DNA from: an uncultured Lachnospiraceae bacterium
GTDB lineage: Bacteria > Bacillota > Clostridia > Lachnospirales > Lachnospiraceae
Assembly: GCA_910579395.1 (NCBI GenBank)
Contig: CAJTUC010000002.1
Location: forward strand, 124,001-188,000
Length of the DNA: 64,000 nt
Direction: 5' to 3'
Shown: piece after piece, positions 7,790 to 16,510 of the stretch
Position numbering within the stretch: position 1 is the stretch's first letter
How the letters are laid out: every line of letters begins with the position of its first letter
The notes under the pieces: model-generated
The model's input: the letters and a program-made list of their open reading frames with translations, nothing else
What the model was told of the DNA's origin: nothing
Databases searched by the model: none
Position numbers and translations under genes: made by a program

Positions 7790-9958
7790 ATGAAATGGGC
7801 TCTCAAAAGAGATCAGAAAACAGAGGAACAGATTGAAAAATTAGTAAAAGAATTGACACTGGATGAAAAGATTTCCATGATTCATGGTGCAGGACTTTTT
7901 CAGACGGGTGCGGTAGAAAGACTTGGAATTCCGCCTTTGAAATGTTCTGATGGTCCGATGGGCGTCAGAAACGAATTTCATAATGAGAAATGGGTTCCGT
8001 CAGGAAATAATGACGATTATGTTACCTATTTGCCGAGTAACAGCGCGCTGGCTTCTTCCTGGAATACAAAGCTCGCCTGGAAGGCAGGATATGTTCTTGG
8101 AGAGGAAGCGCGGGGGCGCGGAAAAGATGTGATTCTGGCGCCGGGTATCAATCTTAAAAGGGACCCGTTGTGCGGAAGAAATTTTGAATATATGAGCGAG
8201 GATCCGAAACTGGCTGCCGCTCTTGCAGTTCCTTTTATCAAGGGAGTACAGGAGAACGATGTCGCAGCCTGTGTGAAGCATTTTGCATGCAATGTACAGG
8301 AAACGGACCGTCTGATGGTTGATACCATTGTGGATGACAGGACATTATATGAAATTTATCTTCCGGCTTTTAAAGCAGCTGTACAGGAGGGCGGCTCTTA
8401 TTCTCTGATGGGTGCTTATAATAGGATAAACGGAACGCATTGTTGTGAGAACAAACAGCTTCTCGATGGCATCCTTCGGGAAGAGTGGGGGTATGACGGT
8501 ACGGTCATCAGCGACTGGGGCGCCGTACATAAGATGAAAGAAGCGGCAGAGGTCACAATGGATGTAGAAATGTCAGTTTATCCTGATTTTGATGATTATA
8601 AGCTGGCAAATCCTTTGAAAGAAGCGATTGAAAAAGGTGAAGTTCCGGAATCTGTGGTGGACAGCAAAGTGCGTAATATTCTTCGGATGATGTTCCGCCT
8701 GAAAATGATAGGAAAACAGCAGAGTACGAGAAAAGCGGGAAGCTACAATGATCCCGTTCACAGGGAAATAACACTGCGTACTGCAGAAGAGTCTATGATT
8801 CTTTTAAAAAACGAGAGCGGTAAACTGCCGTTGGAAAGGAAAAAAATCAGGAAACTTGCCGTGATTGGACAAAATGCTGCAAAAGTTCATTCCGATGGAG
8901 GCGGCAGCGCCGAAATCAAAGCACTTTATGAGATATGCCCGTTAATGGGGATAAAGGCTTATCTGGGCGGCAATACGGAAGTTATTTATGCACCCGGATA
9001 TTATGTGCCGGAGAAACCAAAGACTTTTGACACGAATTGGCAGGAGAAGAGCCTGGAGGAGCAGGAAGAGGAAAAGGCAGCACAGAGGGAAAAAGAAAAG
9101 CTGTTGATTCATGAACAGAATGTGAGGTTGTTTGAAGAGGCGCTCCGGGCGGCAAAGGAAGCGGATGAAGTCATTTTTGTCGGCGGCCTGAACCATGATT
9201 TCGACAGCGAAGGTCTTGACAGGGCTGATATGAAACTTCCCTACGAACAGGACATGCTCATCGAGGAACTTTTGAAAGTAAGAAAAGATGTAATCATTAC
9301 CCTGATTGGCGGCTCTCCTGTGGAAATGCCGTGGAGACATCATGCGGAGACAATTTTATGGAGTTATTATGCGGGCATGGAAACAGGAAATGCTTTTGCA
9401 GAAATTCTTTTTGGAGAGGTAAATCCTTCCGGTAAGCTTGCTGAAACTTTTCCTGCCAGATATGAAGACTGTGTTACAGCAAAAAATGGGCAATCCGGTA
9501 TACAGGGAAGTATCAGCCTGTCAGAGAGATTTTATTTTGGTTATCGATACTTTGATAAAGAAAGAATCGCGCCGGCCTTCTGTTTTGGGCATGGTTTGTC
9601 TTATACACAGTTTGCATACAGCAATCTTTCTCTGAAACAGGAAAAAGATGGAACAGGAGCGCTGAAAGTAAGCTTTAGTATTAAAAATACAGGGAAAAAG
9701 GCGGGTGCTGAAGTCGTTCAGCTGTATGTTGCGCCAATCGCGCCAAAGGTGGAGCGTCCTGCTAAAGAATTAAAATCCTTTGCAAAAGTCAAATTACAGC
9801 CGGGAAAATCCGAAAAGATAACGTTGACTTTAACACATCAGGATTTTGCTTATTTTGACAGTGATAAGCATGATTTTACAGTGAATTCGGGAGATTATGA
9901 AATTCTTGTAGGAACTTCCAGTGAAGATATCCGCCTGAAGGGGCTTTATACGTTATAA
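7790..9958 (+). CDS. Glycoside hydrolase family 3 beta-glucosidase
   Basis: A 722-residue cytoplasmic enzyme (no signal peptide) that releases terminal beta-linked glucose or a related sugar from oligosaccharides or glycosides. The N-terminal TIM-barrel domain carries the nucleophile Asp242 in VISDWGAVH. The C-terminal alpha/beta sandwich has the acid/base candidate Glu474 in FDSEGLDRADMKLP. A fibronectin-III-like domain ends the protein (AGAEVVQLYVAP ... KELKSFAKVKL). I chose the ATG at 7790 because the promoter ends at 7732 and family members usually begin close to the KLVKELTLDEKISMIHG segment; the upstream ATG at 7757 is possible. Sugar and linkage specificity cannot be fixed from sequence. 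Confidence 0.92.
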   Translation: MKWALKRDQKTEEQIEKLVKELTLDEKISMIHGAGLFQTGAVERLGIPPLKCSDGPMGVRNEFHNEKWVPSGNNDDYVTYLPSNSALASSWNTKLAWKAGYVLGEEARGRGKDVILAPGINLKRDPLCGRNFEYMSEDPKLAAALAVPFIKGVQENDVAACVKHFACNVQETDRLMVDTIVDDRTLYEIYLPAFKAAVQEGGSYSLMGAYNRINGTHCCENKQLLDGILREEWGYDGTVISDWGAVHKMKEAAEVTMDVEMSVYPDFDDYKLANPLKEAIEKGEVPESVVDSKVRNILRMMFRLKMIGKQQSTRKAGSYNDPVHREITLRTAEESMILLKNESGKLPLERKKIRKLAVIGQNAAKVHSDGGGSAEIKALYEICPLMGIKAYLGGNTEVIYAPGYYVPEKPKTFDTNWQEKSLEEQEEEKAAQREKEKLLIHEQNVRLFEEALRAAKEADEVIFVGGLNHDFDSEGLDRADMKLPYEQDMLIEELLKVRKDVIITLIGGSPVEMPWRHHAETILWSYYAGMETGNAFAEILFGEVNPSGKLAETFPARYEDCVTAKNGQSGIQGSISLSERFYFGYRYFDKERIAPAFCFGHGLSYTQFAYSNLSLKQEKDGTGALKVSFSIKNTGKKAGAEVVQLYVAPIAPKVERPAKELKSFAKVKLQPGKSEKITLTLTHQDFAYFDSDKHDFTVNSGDYEILVGTSSEDIRLKGLYTL

Positions 9959-10058
9959 TTTGATCAAAGTCCATTGCAGTATTTGATAAAGTATAAATTT
10001 ATTTCTTTTTGTATATTCTAATTTGGTACTAAAAAATACGGAAAGGAATGAAAATACG

Positions 10059-10292
10059 ATGGATTATAATCAAATGCCACTTGGACTTGGATATGCCGCG
10101 GCAATGGATAGATTGACAGCAGACAATTTTTCCAATATGTCGGACGATGAGAAAAAAGAATATATCGAAAGAAACAGAAGTAATTTATCTGAAAAAGAGC
10201 TGGACAGGCTGACGTCTTCTTTAAAAGAGGATGATGAAAACGTTCATTTTGGTGACCCGACGACTTTGTTCCGTGGTCCCGGCATAGGCTAG
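10059..10292 (+). CDS. Small acidic protein of unknown function
   Basis: A 77-residue protein beginning MDYNQMPLGLGYAAAMDR and containing a charged helix rich in Glu, Lys and Asn. The ATG at 10059 has a GGAAAGGA ribosome-binding site; an upstream in-frame GTG at 10023 lies before that site and is rejected. Similar small proteins with a PLGxG start seem common in Lachnospiraceae, but I know of no function. It is followed directly by a composite palindromic repeat. Confidence 0.6.
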   Translation: MDYNQMPLGLGYAAAMDRLTADNFSNMSDDEKKEYIERNRSNLSEKELDRLTSSLKEDDENVHFGDPTTLFRGPGIG

Positions 10293-10440
10293 CGTGAAAA
10301 GAAGTTCTAAAGACGTTCCGCTAATGAGCGGAACGCCAAGAACTTCTACGGTTCGCACAGCGAACCCTTTTCACCCCGAAGAACGCCAAAAATGCGGCGT
10401 TCTTCTCACGCAGGAGAATGCCCGGAATAGGGCATTCTCC
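10292..10440. repeat. Composite palindromic repeat, copy 1
   Basis: Nested hairpins fill the spacer. GCGTGA (10292) pairs with TCACGC (10406-10411) around the whole unit. Inside, GTGAAAAG (10294) pairs with CTTTTCAC (10367-10374) and encloses AAGTTCT/AGAACTT (10302/10339), which contains GTTCCGC/GCGGAAC, and a second hairpin GGTTCGC-ACA-GCGAACC. Then come GAAGAACGCC/GGCGTTCTTC (10378-10405) and GGAGAATGCCC/GGGCATTCTCC (10413-10440). The same plan recurs at 59593, 63191 and 63346. Confidence 0.8.
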
Positions 10441-10470
10441 CCATACAAATTTATCTAAATAGAGGAGTAT

Positions 10471-11802
10471 ATGATGCGGATACAGTTACCCCGAAAGGTA
10501 GAGGATATTATAGAAAAAATTCAGGCAGCAGGCTTTGAGGCTTATGCGGTCGGCGGATGTATCAGGGACTCTATTCTGGGGCGGGAACCGGATGATTGGG
10601 ATATTACGACTTCCGCGAAGCCGGAAGAGGTGAAAAAGCTTTTTAACAGGACAATTGATACCGGTATTCAGCATGGAACCGTTACTGTTATGCTCGACAG
10701 AGAAGGCTTTGAAGTAACTACTTATCGTATTGATGGGAAATATGAGGACAGCCGCCATCCAAAAGATGTGACCTTTACGGCAAGTCTGAGGGAGGATTTA
10801 CGGCGCCGGGATTTTACCATCAATGCAATGGCTTATAATGAAAAGGATGGTCTGATTGATCTATACGAAGGAATACAGGATATTGAGTGCGGCCTGATTC
10901 GTTGCGTCGGGGATGCCAGGGAACGGTTCACGGAGGACGCTTTGCGCATGATGCGGGCGGTGCGTTTTTCCGCACAGCTCGGTTATACGATTGAAGAAAA
11001 TACGAAAGCGGCGATAAAGGAACTTGCGCCGACGATACGAAGGATCAGTGCGGAGCGTATTCAGGTCGAATTGGTGAAACTGATGATTTCAGATTATCCG
11101 GATTATATCAGGACTGCGTATGAAACCGGTATTACCGCACAGATATTTCCGGAATTTGATATTTGCATGCAGACTGAGCAGAACAATCCGCATCATTGTT
11201 ACAGCGTCGGGGAGCATATTTTACATACATTATCCTATGTGAAGGCCGATAAAGCGCTGCGCCTCGGAATGCTTTTTCATGATATTGGAAAACCTGGAAC
11301 ATTGACGGTTGATGAAGAGGGTATCACGCACAATCACGGCCATGCGGTAATTGGGGAAGAGATGACCGTCCGCATTATGAAAAGATTGAAATTTGATAAT
11401 GATACGACTGACATAGTCAGAAAAATCGTTCGGTATCATGACTGGAAAATAGAAAATAATATGAAGAGCGTCAGAAGAGCGATAAATCACATAGGAGAAG
11501 ATATTTTTCCACTGTTGTTTTCCGTAAAATATGCCGATATTATGGCACAGAGCGATTATCAGAGGGAGGAAAAGCTGCAGGACCTCGAGACATTGAAAGT
11601 CATTTATGAGGATATCATTGCCAAAGAGGATTGTCTTTCGCTGAAAGACCTGGCAGTAACCGGTGGAGATCTGATCGCTGCAGGAATGAAGCCGGGCCGG
11701 GAAATCGGGCAGACGCTTCATAAACTGCTGGAAGTTGTTTTAGAAGAACCGGAACGCAACCGGAAGGAATATCTGCTTTCTCTTCTGCCTTTGCAAGATT
11801 AA
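10471..11802 (+). CDS. cca: CCA-adding tRNA nucleotidyltransferase
   Basis: This class II nucleotidyltransferase builds or repairs the 3' CCA end of tRNAs using CTP and ATP, without a template. The 443-residue protein has the head-domain motif YAVGGCIRDSILG followed by the metal-binding DDWDITT, the RRDFTINAMAY segment, the neck motif RFTEDALRMMRAVRFS and the base-selection stretch RRISAERIQ. A C-terminal HD domain (LGMLFHDIGKP) may add phosphohydrolase activity. None of the three tRNA genes in this window encodes CCA, so the enzyme should be essential. The start has a GAGGAG site. Confidence 0.95.
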   Translation: MMRIQLPRKVEDIIEKIQAAGFEAYAVGGCIRDSILGREPDDWDITTSAKPEEVKKLFNRTIDTGIQHGTVTVMLDREGFEVTTYRIDGKYEDSRHPKDVTFTASLREDLRRRDFTINAMAYNEKDGLIDLYEGIQDIECGLIRCVGDARERFTEDALRMMRAVRFSAQLGYTIEENTKAAIKELAPTIRRISAERIQVELVKLMISDYPDYIRTAYETGITAQIFPEFDICMQTEQNNPHHCYSVGEHILHTLSYVKADKALRLGMLFHDIGKPGTLTVDEEGITHNHGHAVIGEEMTVRIMKRLKFDNDTTDIVRKIVRYHDWKIENNMKSVRRAINHIGEDIFPLLFSVKYADIMAQSDYQREEKLQDLETLKVIYEDIIAKEDCLSLKDLAVTGGDLIAAGMKPGREIGQTLHKLLEVVLEEPERNRKEYLLSLLPLQD

Positions 11803-11879
11803 CCGACAAAAAAATCATACTTTTCCATACTTTCTCATAAGATAGGATATGTGGATTATCTGGTGTGGGAGGTATATTT

Positions 11880-12866
11880 GTGAATGACAGATCTGTCGGT
11901 TTATTCGATAATTATGAGATAGAAGTTAACCGGACCTGGAAAGGAAGGGGTGCGATTCTTTGTGAATCGGATAAAGGGCTTCTTATTTTAAAGGAATACA
12001 ATGGTCCTGTAAATAAAATCTTTTTTCAGGATACGTTGTTAAAGCATATCAGGGAAGCGGGGTTTCCGCTTGTCGAGTCCATTCTGCGTACAAAAGAGGA
12101 TGAACTGATCGTTTATGACCAGGATCAGATTCCTTATATTGTAAAAAGTTATTTTGAAGGAAAAGAATGTAACAACAGAGATAATGAGGAATGTGCTCAG
12201 GCGGTTCGTGTACTGGCCAGACTACATAACTGTGCGGATTTATCGGAATGGGAAAATCTGTCTTCTCAGCCTGTTTTTCATATTGAGAAAGAATATGAAA
12301 AGCATAATAAAGAGTTGAAAAAAGTGCGTCGTTTTCTGCGTGAAAAGAGCCAGAAGACTGCTTTTGAGATATATCTGATCGAGCATTATGATTACTTTTT
12401 TGACCGTGCATTGCAGGTTACTGAGGAAATGCGCTATTATATGAAGGAAAGAAAAAGTGCAAATTTGGAAGAATTTCCTATTGTATGTCACGGCGATTAT
12501 CAGTATCATAATATTATACGGACATCGGCCGGCATGGCACTTATTAATTTTGAAAAGTGCATACGGGATAATCCGGTCAGAGATTTATATCTTTTTATGC
12601 GGAAGCTGCTTGAAAAAAATAACTGGTCGCAGACGTTAGGGGATATTCTGATACGTTCCTATGATGAAGAGAAAACTTTGTCGGAAGAAGATTATATGCA
12701 GTTATATTATCGTTTTGCTTATCCGGAAAAATTTTGGAAGATTGTCAATTTTTATTATAATTCCGGCAAAGCATGGATTCCCGGCCGCAATATGGAGAAG
12801 CTCGAAAAACTTTTTGCACAGGACAAAGAGAAGCAGGATTTTCTGGAAGCAATTTTCCGAAAATAG
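11880..12866 (+). CDS. CotS-family spore coat kinase-like protein
   Basis: A 328-residue aminoglycoside-phosphotransferase-fold protein of the CotS/CotI/YutH type found in spore formers. The catalytic loop is CHGDYQYHN near residue 200, followed by MALINFEKC where most active kinases have a DFD-like motif; here the metal-binding Asp appears replaced by Asn-Phe-Glu. The C-terminal YPEKFWKIVNFYYN is a hallmark of the family. I chose the GTG at 11880 because GGAGG at 11868-11872 lies 7 bases upstream; the frame itself extends to 11865. The substrate is unknown; a role in the spore coat is inferred from the family. Confidence 0.82.
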   Translation: MNDRSVGLFDNYEIEVNRTWKGRGAILCESDKGLLILKEYNGPVNKIFFQDTLLKHIREAGFPLVESILRTKEDELIVYDQDQIPYIVKSYFEGKECNNRDNEECAQAVRVLARLHNCADLSEWENLSSQPVFHIEKEYEKHNKELKKVRRFLREKSQKTAFEIYLIEHYDYFFDRALQVTEEMRYYMKERKSANLEEFPIVCHGDYQYHNIIRTSAGMALINFEKCIRDNPVRDLYLFMRKLLEKNNWSQTLGDILIRSYDEEKTLSEEDYMQLYYRFAYPEKFWKIVNFYYNSGKAWIPGRNMEKLEKLFAQDKEKQDFLEAIFRK

Positions 12867-12886
12867 TGGAAAGGTAAGGATTCAGG

Positions 12887-14347
12887 ATGTACAAGAGATT
12901 ATCAGCATTTGTAACTGGCGTTATGGTATTGGCGCTCGTGATCACCGGTTGTACATCCCAGGCAAGCAATATCGGTCTTGCCAGGGAGAACGACCAGGAT
13001 ACGATAGGGACCGATTTTGTCGTAGCGGAAGCTGGAAGTTACGATTCGGCAGATACGGCGGTAGTACTTTCTACAGATTTTGACAGTGGAAATATTACAT
13101 TCATGAACATAGCGACAGGAAAACAATATACCCTTTCTTATGATGGGACAACTTATGTGAAGGACAGATACGAAGGTCCTATGTCGATGTCTCAGATCAA
13201 AGAAGGGGATATTGTGGATATCACTTTTTTAAGGGGAAAGAAGAAGCTTGCGAGCATGCAGCTGTCTCCGCAGTCATGGGTATATGATAATATTGAGAAT
13301 TATGATCTGGGCGGTATGAACAGAACAGCGACGATCGGTTCAGGTACATATTCCCTGTCGGACCAGGTAGTGGTCTTATCGGATGGCAGACGGGTCGAAA
13401 TAATGGATATCGTAAATAAAGATGTTCTGGCATTCAGCGGTATTGATCATGAAATATACAGTATTAAAGTGCAGAAGGGCCATGGCTATCTTCGCCTTTC
13501 CAATGATCAGGCATTAGTCGGCGGCTGGATTGAAGTCGGAAACACAGTGATTCAGCAGATTACGGAAAATATGCTTCTGGCGGTACCGGAAGGAAGCTAT
13601 CAGGTATCTCTCTCCAACGGAAATGCAAAATGTCTGAAAGAAGTAACGATTGAAAGGGATAAAGAGGTTGTGCTGGATGTAGGGGACCTTGAAATTATAG
13701 CGGATAAAACAGGAAAAATTTTATTTTCTGTAAATCCTTCCGAAGCGACAGTAAAGATTGACGGAGAAGCGGTCGATATCAGCCAGGAGGTGGAGCTTAC
13801 CTATGGTATTCACCGGATTTCGCTGGAAGCGGAGGGATATCAGTCCCTGACGAAACATATTCAGGTAGGTTCTGCATATGCGAGCATCAGCTTTACATTG
13901 GAAGAGGAAGATGAGAAAGAGACGGAAGATGAGAGCGAGAGCAGCAAAGACAGTGAAAACAGCAGTGAGAACAGTGAAGTAGAGAACGCGGTAACGGGAA
14001 ACAGAGTTTATATTGACGCTCCTCAGGATGCAGAGGTTTATCTGGATGGCAATTATATAGGTATTTCCCCGGTTAATTTCAAGAAGGTGACAGGAAGTCA
14101 TACGATTACCTTAAGAAAGACCGGATATCAGGCAAAGAGCTATACGGTCTATCTCTATGATGACGGACAGGATATTACATATTCCTTTACCGATCTGGAA
14201 CCGGAATATTATGATACTGTCAGTGGAAACAGAAGCTCTTCAAGCCAGAACAGGCAGAATTCCTCCAGGGGCACTACGGGGAATAAGGATACTGTCAGCG
14301 GTAATACGGTCAGTGGGAATAATGTTAGTGAAAATAGCAGTGAATAA
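12887..14347 (+). CDS. PEGA-domain surface lipoprotein
   Basis: A 486-residue exported lipoprotein: signal peptide with lipobox VITGC at about residues 18-22, then a beta-rich region up to about residue 280. Two PEGA-type repeats follow, one near 280-340 (VNPSEATVKIDGEAV) and one near 375-440 (IDAPQDAEVYLDGNYIG), separated by an acidic Ser/Glu linker. The tail is Ser/Asn-rich with repeats of TVSGN. PEGA domains occur in cell-wall-associated proteins and probably serve adhesion or scaffolding. It starts 20 bases after the CotS-like gene and may be co-transcribed with it. No clear terminator follows. Confidence 0.8.
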   Translation: MYKRLSAFVTGVMVLALVITGCTSQASNIGLARENDQDTIGTDFVVAEAGSYDSADTAVVLSTDFDSGNITFMNIATGKQYTLSYDGTTYVKDRYEGPMSMSQIKEGDIVDITFLRGKKKLASMQLSPQSWVYDNIENYDLGGMNRTATIGSGTYSLSDQVVVLSDGRRVEIMDIVNKDVLAFSGIDHEIYSIKVQKGHGYLRLSNDQALVGGWIEVGNTVIQQITENMLLAVPEGSYQVSLSNGNAKCLKEVTIERDKEVVLDVGDLEIIADKTGKILFSVNPSEATVKIDGEAVDISQEVELTYGIHRISLEAEGYQSLTKHIQVGSAYASISFTLEEEDEKETEDESESSKDSENSSENSEVENAVTGNRVYIDAPQDAEVYLDGNYIGISPVNFKKVTGSHTITLRKTGYQAKSYTVYLYDDGQDITYSFTDLEPEYYDTVSGNRSSSSQNRQNSSRGTTGNKDTVSGNTVSGNNVSENSSE

Positions 14348-14460
14348 AAGAAGCGTCTTTAGAAATAGCCGCATCTTTGGAAATGTTATTTACATAATAT
14401 GTTAAAACTGCGAATTTTGCACAAAACCATGCAAAAACCTTATAAAAAGGCATTTATGGC

Positions 14461-14489
14461 TTGACAACACGCTAGAAAATGTTTATAAA
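14461..14489 (+). promoter_or_regulatory. Strong promoter of hup
   Basis: Consensus TTGACA at 14461-14466, a 17-bp spacer and TATAAA at 14484-14489. The leader to the HU start codon is about 60 bases. Confidence 0.85.
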
Positions 14490-14558
14490 TAGACATAGAT
14501 GTTTCAAAAGAGAGACTTCTAAAGACAATGTAAACTCATATAAAGAGGAGGAACTAAA

Positions 14559-14831
14559 ATGAACAAAACAGAGTTAGTTGCAGCTATGGCTGATCAGGCA
14601 GGATTATCCAAGAAGGATACAGAGAAGGCATTGAAAGCTTTTACAGATGTTGTTGCTGATGAATTAAAGAAAGGCGGAAAAGTACAGTTAGTTGGTTTTG
14701 GTACTTTTGAAGTCAGCGAAAGAGCAGCAAGAGAAGGTAGAAATCCGCAGAGTGGTGCCGTTATGAAGATTCCTGCATCTAAGGCTCCTAAGTTCAAAGC
14801 AGGCAAGGCTTTAAAAGATTCTCTTAATTAA
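14559..14831 (+). CDS. hup: HU-type DNA-binding protein
   Basis: A 90-residue nucleoid protein that bends and compacts DNA as a dimer. It begins MNKTELVAAMADQAGLSKKD and carries the HU signature GFGTFEVSERAAREGRNPQ on the DNA-binding arm. Length and sequence are typical. It has its own strong promoter and terminator, so it can be expressed much more highly than the downstream block. Confidence 0.97.
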   Translation: MNKTELVAAMADQAGLSKKDTEKALKAFTDVVADELKKGGKVQLVGFGTFEVSERAAREGRNPQSGAVMKIPASKAPKFKAGKALKDSLN

Positions 14832-14859
14832 GAAATTGTAAATTGATGACGAGAGGAAC

Positions 14860-14894
14860 GACCTGTATGTGCTTGGCATAATACAGGTCTTTTT
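14860..14894 (+). terminator. Terminator after hup
   Basis: GACCTGTAT (14860-14868) pairs with ATACAGGTC (14881-14889), followed by a T run. Confidence 0.85.
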
Positions 14895-14935
14895 CTTCCT
14901 TCTTGTGCTGTGAGAAAGGTATGGATTGGATTACT

Positions 14936-15178
14936 ATGAGATTAGATAAATATTTGAAGGTTTCCCGTCTGATCAAAAGGCGGACGGTGGCAAATGAAGC
15001 GTGCGATGCAGGAAGAGTTTTTATCAATGATAAACCCGCGAAGGCATCGGCGAACGTAAAAGCAGGAGATAAGATCACGATTCAGTTCGGAAACAAAGAG
15101 GTAAAGGTGGAAGTTCTGGATGTTCAGGAAACGGTGCGGAAGGAAGAGGCAAAAGAGTTGTTCCGTTATCTGACGTAA
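14936..15178 (+). CDS. rqcP: S4-domain RNA-binding protein, RqcP type
   Basis: An 80-residue S4 domain beginning MRLDKYLKVSRLIKRRTVAN. RqcP (formerly YabO) works with RqcH in ribosome-associated quality control, binding the 50S-tRNA interface during C-terminal alanine tailing of stalled chains. The position just before yabP/yabQ/divIC matches Bacillus subtilis gene order and supports the orthology. I chose ATG 14936 because family members are about 80-86 residues and start at MRLDK; an ATG at 14921 is possible but too close to the AAAGG site. Confidence 0.9.
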   Translation: MRLDKYLKVSRLIKRRTVANEACDAGRVFINDKPAKASANVKAGDKITIQFGNKEVKVEVLDVQETVRKEEAKELFRYLT

Positions 15179-15242
15179 TCTGGTTCTAAAGACAGGAAAT
15201 CGGGCATACACTTAACTGGAAGAAGTTTTCAGGGAGGTATGT

Positions 15243-15533
15243 ATGGAGGATTTGAACAGTATTAATAAAGGCACGCATAAGCTGATGCTTACCAATAGAA
15301 GGACATGTACTATCAGTGGCGTAAATGATGTATTATCTTTTGATGTCAATGAGATTTTGTTAGAAACGACCCAGGGAATGTTGATGATAAAAGGGAATGA
15401 ACTTCATGTCAGCAGGCTGTCACTCGACAAGGGAGAAGTGGACATAGACGGCAGAATAGACAGTTTTACTTATTCGGAAGCGGCCGGCTATAATGCCAAA
15501 GGAGAATCTTTGCTGGCAAGACTGTTCAAGTAG
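15243..15533 (+). CDS. yabP: Sporulation protein YabP
   Basis: A 96-residue YabP/YqfC-family protein (MLTNRRTCTISGVNDVLSFD ... GMLMIKGNELHVSRLSLDKG). In Bacillus it is a sporulation protein needed with YabQ at the engulfment or cortex stage. A GGGAGG site lies 5 bases before the ATG. It is followed after 7 bases by yabQ. Confidence 0.92.
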   Translation: MEDLNSINKGTHKLMLTNRRTCTISGVNDVLSFDVNEILLETTQGMLMIKGNELHVSRLSLDKGEVDIDGRIDSFTYSEAAGYNAKGESLLARLFK

Positions 15534-15540
15534 GTGGCCT

Positions 15541-16029
15541 ATGAGTCAGGATATCATACAGGAAGTTACCTTTTTCCTACACTCTATTGTAATGGGCATT
15601 GTGATTACTTTTGTCTATGACTGGTTTCTGATTTTGAGAAAGTTGATCAGGCATAATCTCTTCTGGCTCTCATTTGAGGATTTTCTTTTCTGGGCAGCCT
15701 GCGGTCTGGGTGTTTTTTATATGCTTTATCGGGAAAATAACGGTGTACTGAGATGGTTTACAGTATTGGGAGCCATGCTTGGGATGATTTTTTATAAGCT
15801 GGTCATCAGCAAGCCGTTCATACATATTATGTCAACATGTATATACAAGATAATGTGGTTTCTATTCCGTATTATACAAATTATAGTAAAACCGCTAAAA
15901 TGGCTGTTTTCCGTAATTAAAAGATTTGCAATATTTTTGAAAAATAAATCAAGAAAATGTCAAAATTTCATAAAAAATAAGTTGACTGGCATTCTAAAAA
16001 CACTTAAAATAGTTTTATGTAAACATTAA
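15541..16029 (+). CDS. yabQ: Sporulation membrane protein YabQ
   Basis: A 162-residue integral membrane protein with four hydrophobic segments in the first 120 residues (for example IVMGIVITFVYDWFLIL and FLFWAACGLGVFYML), then a basic Lys/Arg-rich tail. YabQ localises to the forespore membrane and is needed for cortex formation in Bacillus. ATG 15541 is preceded by AGGTGG; longer in-frame readings run back into yabP and are rejected. Confidence 0.9.
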   Translation: MSQDIIQEVTFFLHSIVMGIVITFVYDWFLILRKLIRHNLFWLSFEDFLFWAACGLGVFYMLYRENNGVLRWFTVLGAMLGMIFYKLVISKPFIHIMSTCIYKIMWFLFRIIQIIVKPLKWLFSVIKRFAIFLKNKSRKCQNFIKNKLTGILKTLKIVLCKH

Positions 16030-16047
16030 ACAGTATTGGGGTATACA

Positions 16048-16353
16048 ATGGCAAGAAAGATAGCATATCGTAAGAAGCGGCAGAATAGAACCGGAATGCT
16101 TCTGGTCACGATGGTCGTATTGATGATGTTGGTCGTCGTGACAGTTAAAAGCGTCGAACTTCGTGGGAAAAAAGAGGCTTACGAACAGAAAGAAATGGCA
16201 TTACAGGAAGAAATCGATGCGGAAAAAATTCGGACTGAAGAAATAGCGGAATATGGAAAATATACACAGACGAAGAAATATGTTGAGGAACTGGCTAAAG
16301 ATAAGCTCGGTCTGGTATATGAAGGCGAGATCATTTTTAAAGACGAAAAATAA
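16048..16353 (+). CDS. divIC: Cell-division protein of the DivIC/FtsB family
   Basis: A 101-residue bitopic membrane protein: basic N terminus (MARKIAYRKKRQ), one membrane helix (GMLLVTMVVLMMLVVVTV), then a coiled coil and the typical end KYVEELAKDKLGLVYEGEIIF. It forms the divisome sub-complex with FtsL and DivIB. ATG 16048 follows a GGGG site by 6 bases. The position between yabQ and spoIIE is the conserved one. Confidence 0.9.
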   Translation: MARKIAYRKKRQNRTGMLLVTMVVLMMLVVVTVKSVELRGKKEAYEQKEMALQEEIDAEKIRTEEIAEYGKYTQTKKYVEELAKDKLGLVYEGEIIFKDEK

Positions 16354-16354
16354 G

Positions 16355-16387
16355 CAGATTTGGGAGAACATCCGAAATCTGTTTTTT
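16355..16387 (+). terminator. Terminator after divIC
   Basis: CAGATTT (16355) pairs with AAATCTG (16375-16381), followed by TTTTTT. It separates the rqcP-divIC unit from spoIIE, which therefore needs its own promoter in 16390-16490; I could not pick one with certainty. Confidence 0.8.
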
Positions 16388-16510
16388 ATTCCATAAAAAT
16401 TTATTCTATAAAAAAGAATAGGATAATTTTTGTAAATTTTAGTGAATAATACGGACAGGCCTCACATATATTGATTAAATAGATGGCAAAAAAGGAGGCT
16501 CGTTGTTGGT

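Noticed and set aside
14903..14935. An upstream start for the S4-domain protein
   Set aside because: It would add a non-conserved extension that overlaps the hup terminator region; family length and the MRLDKYL start favour 14936.
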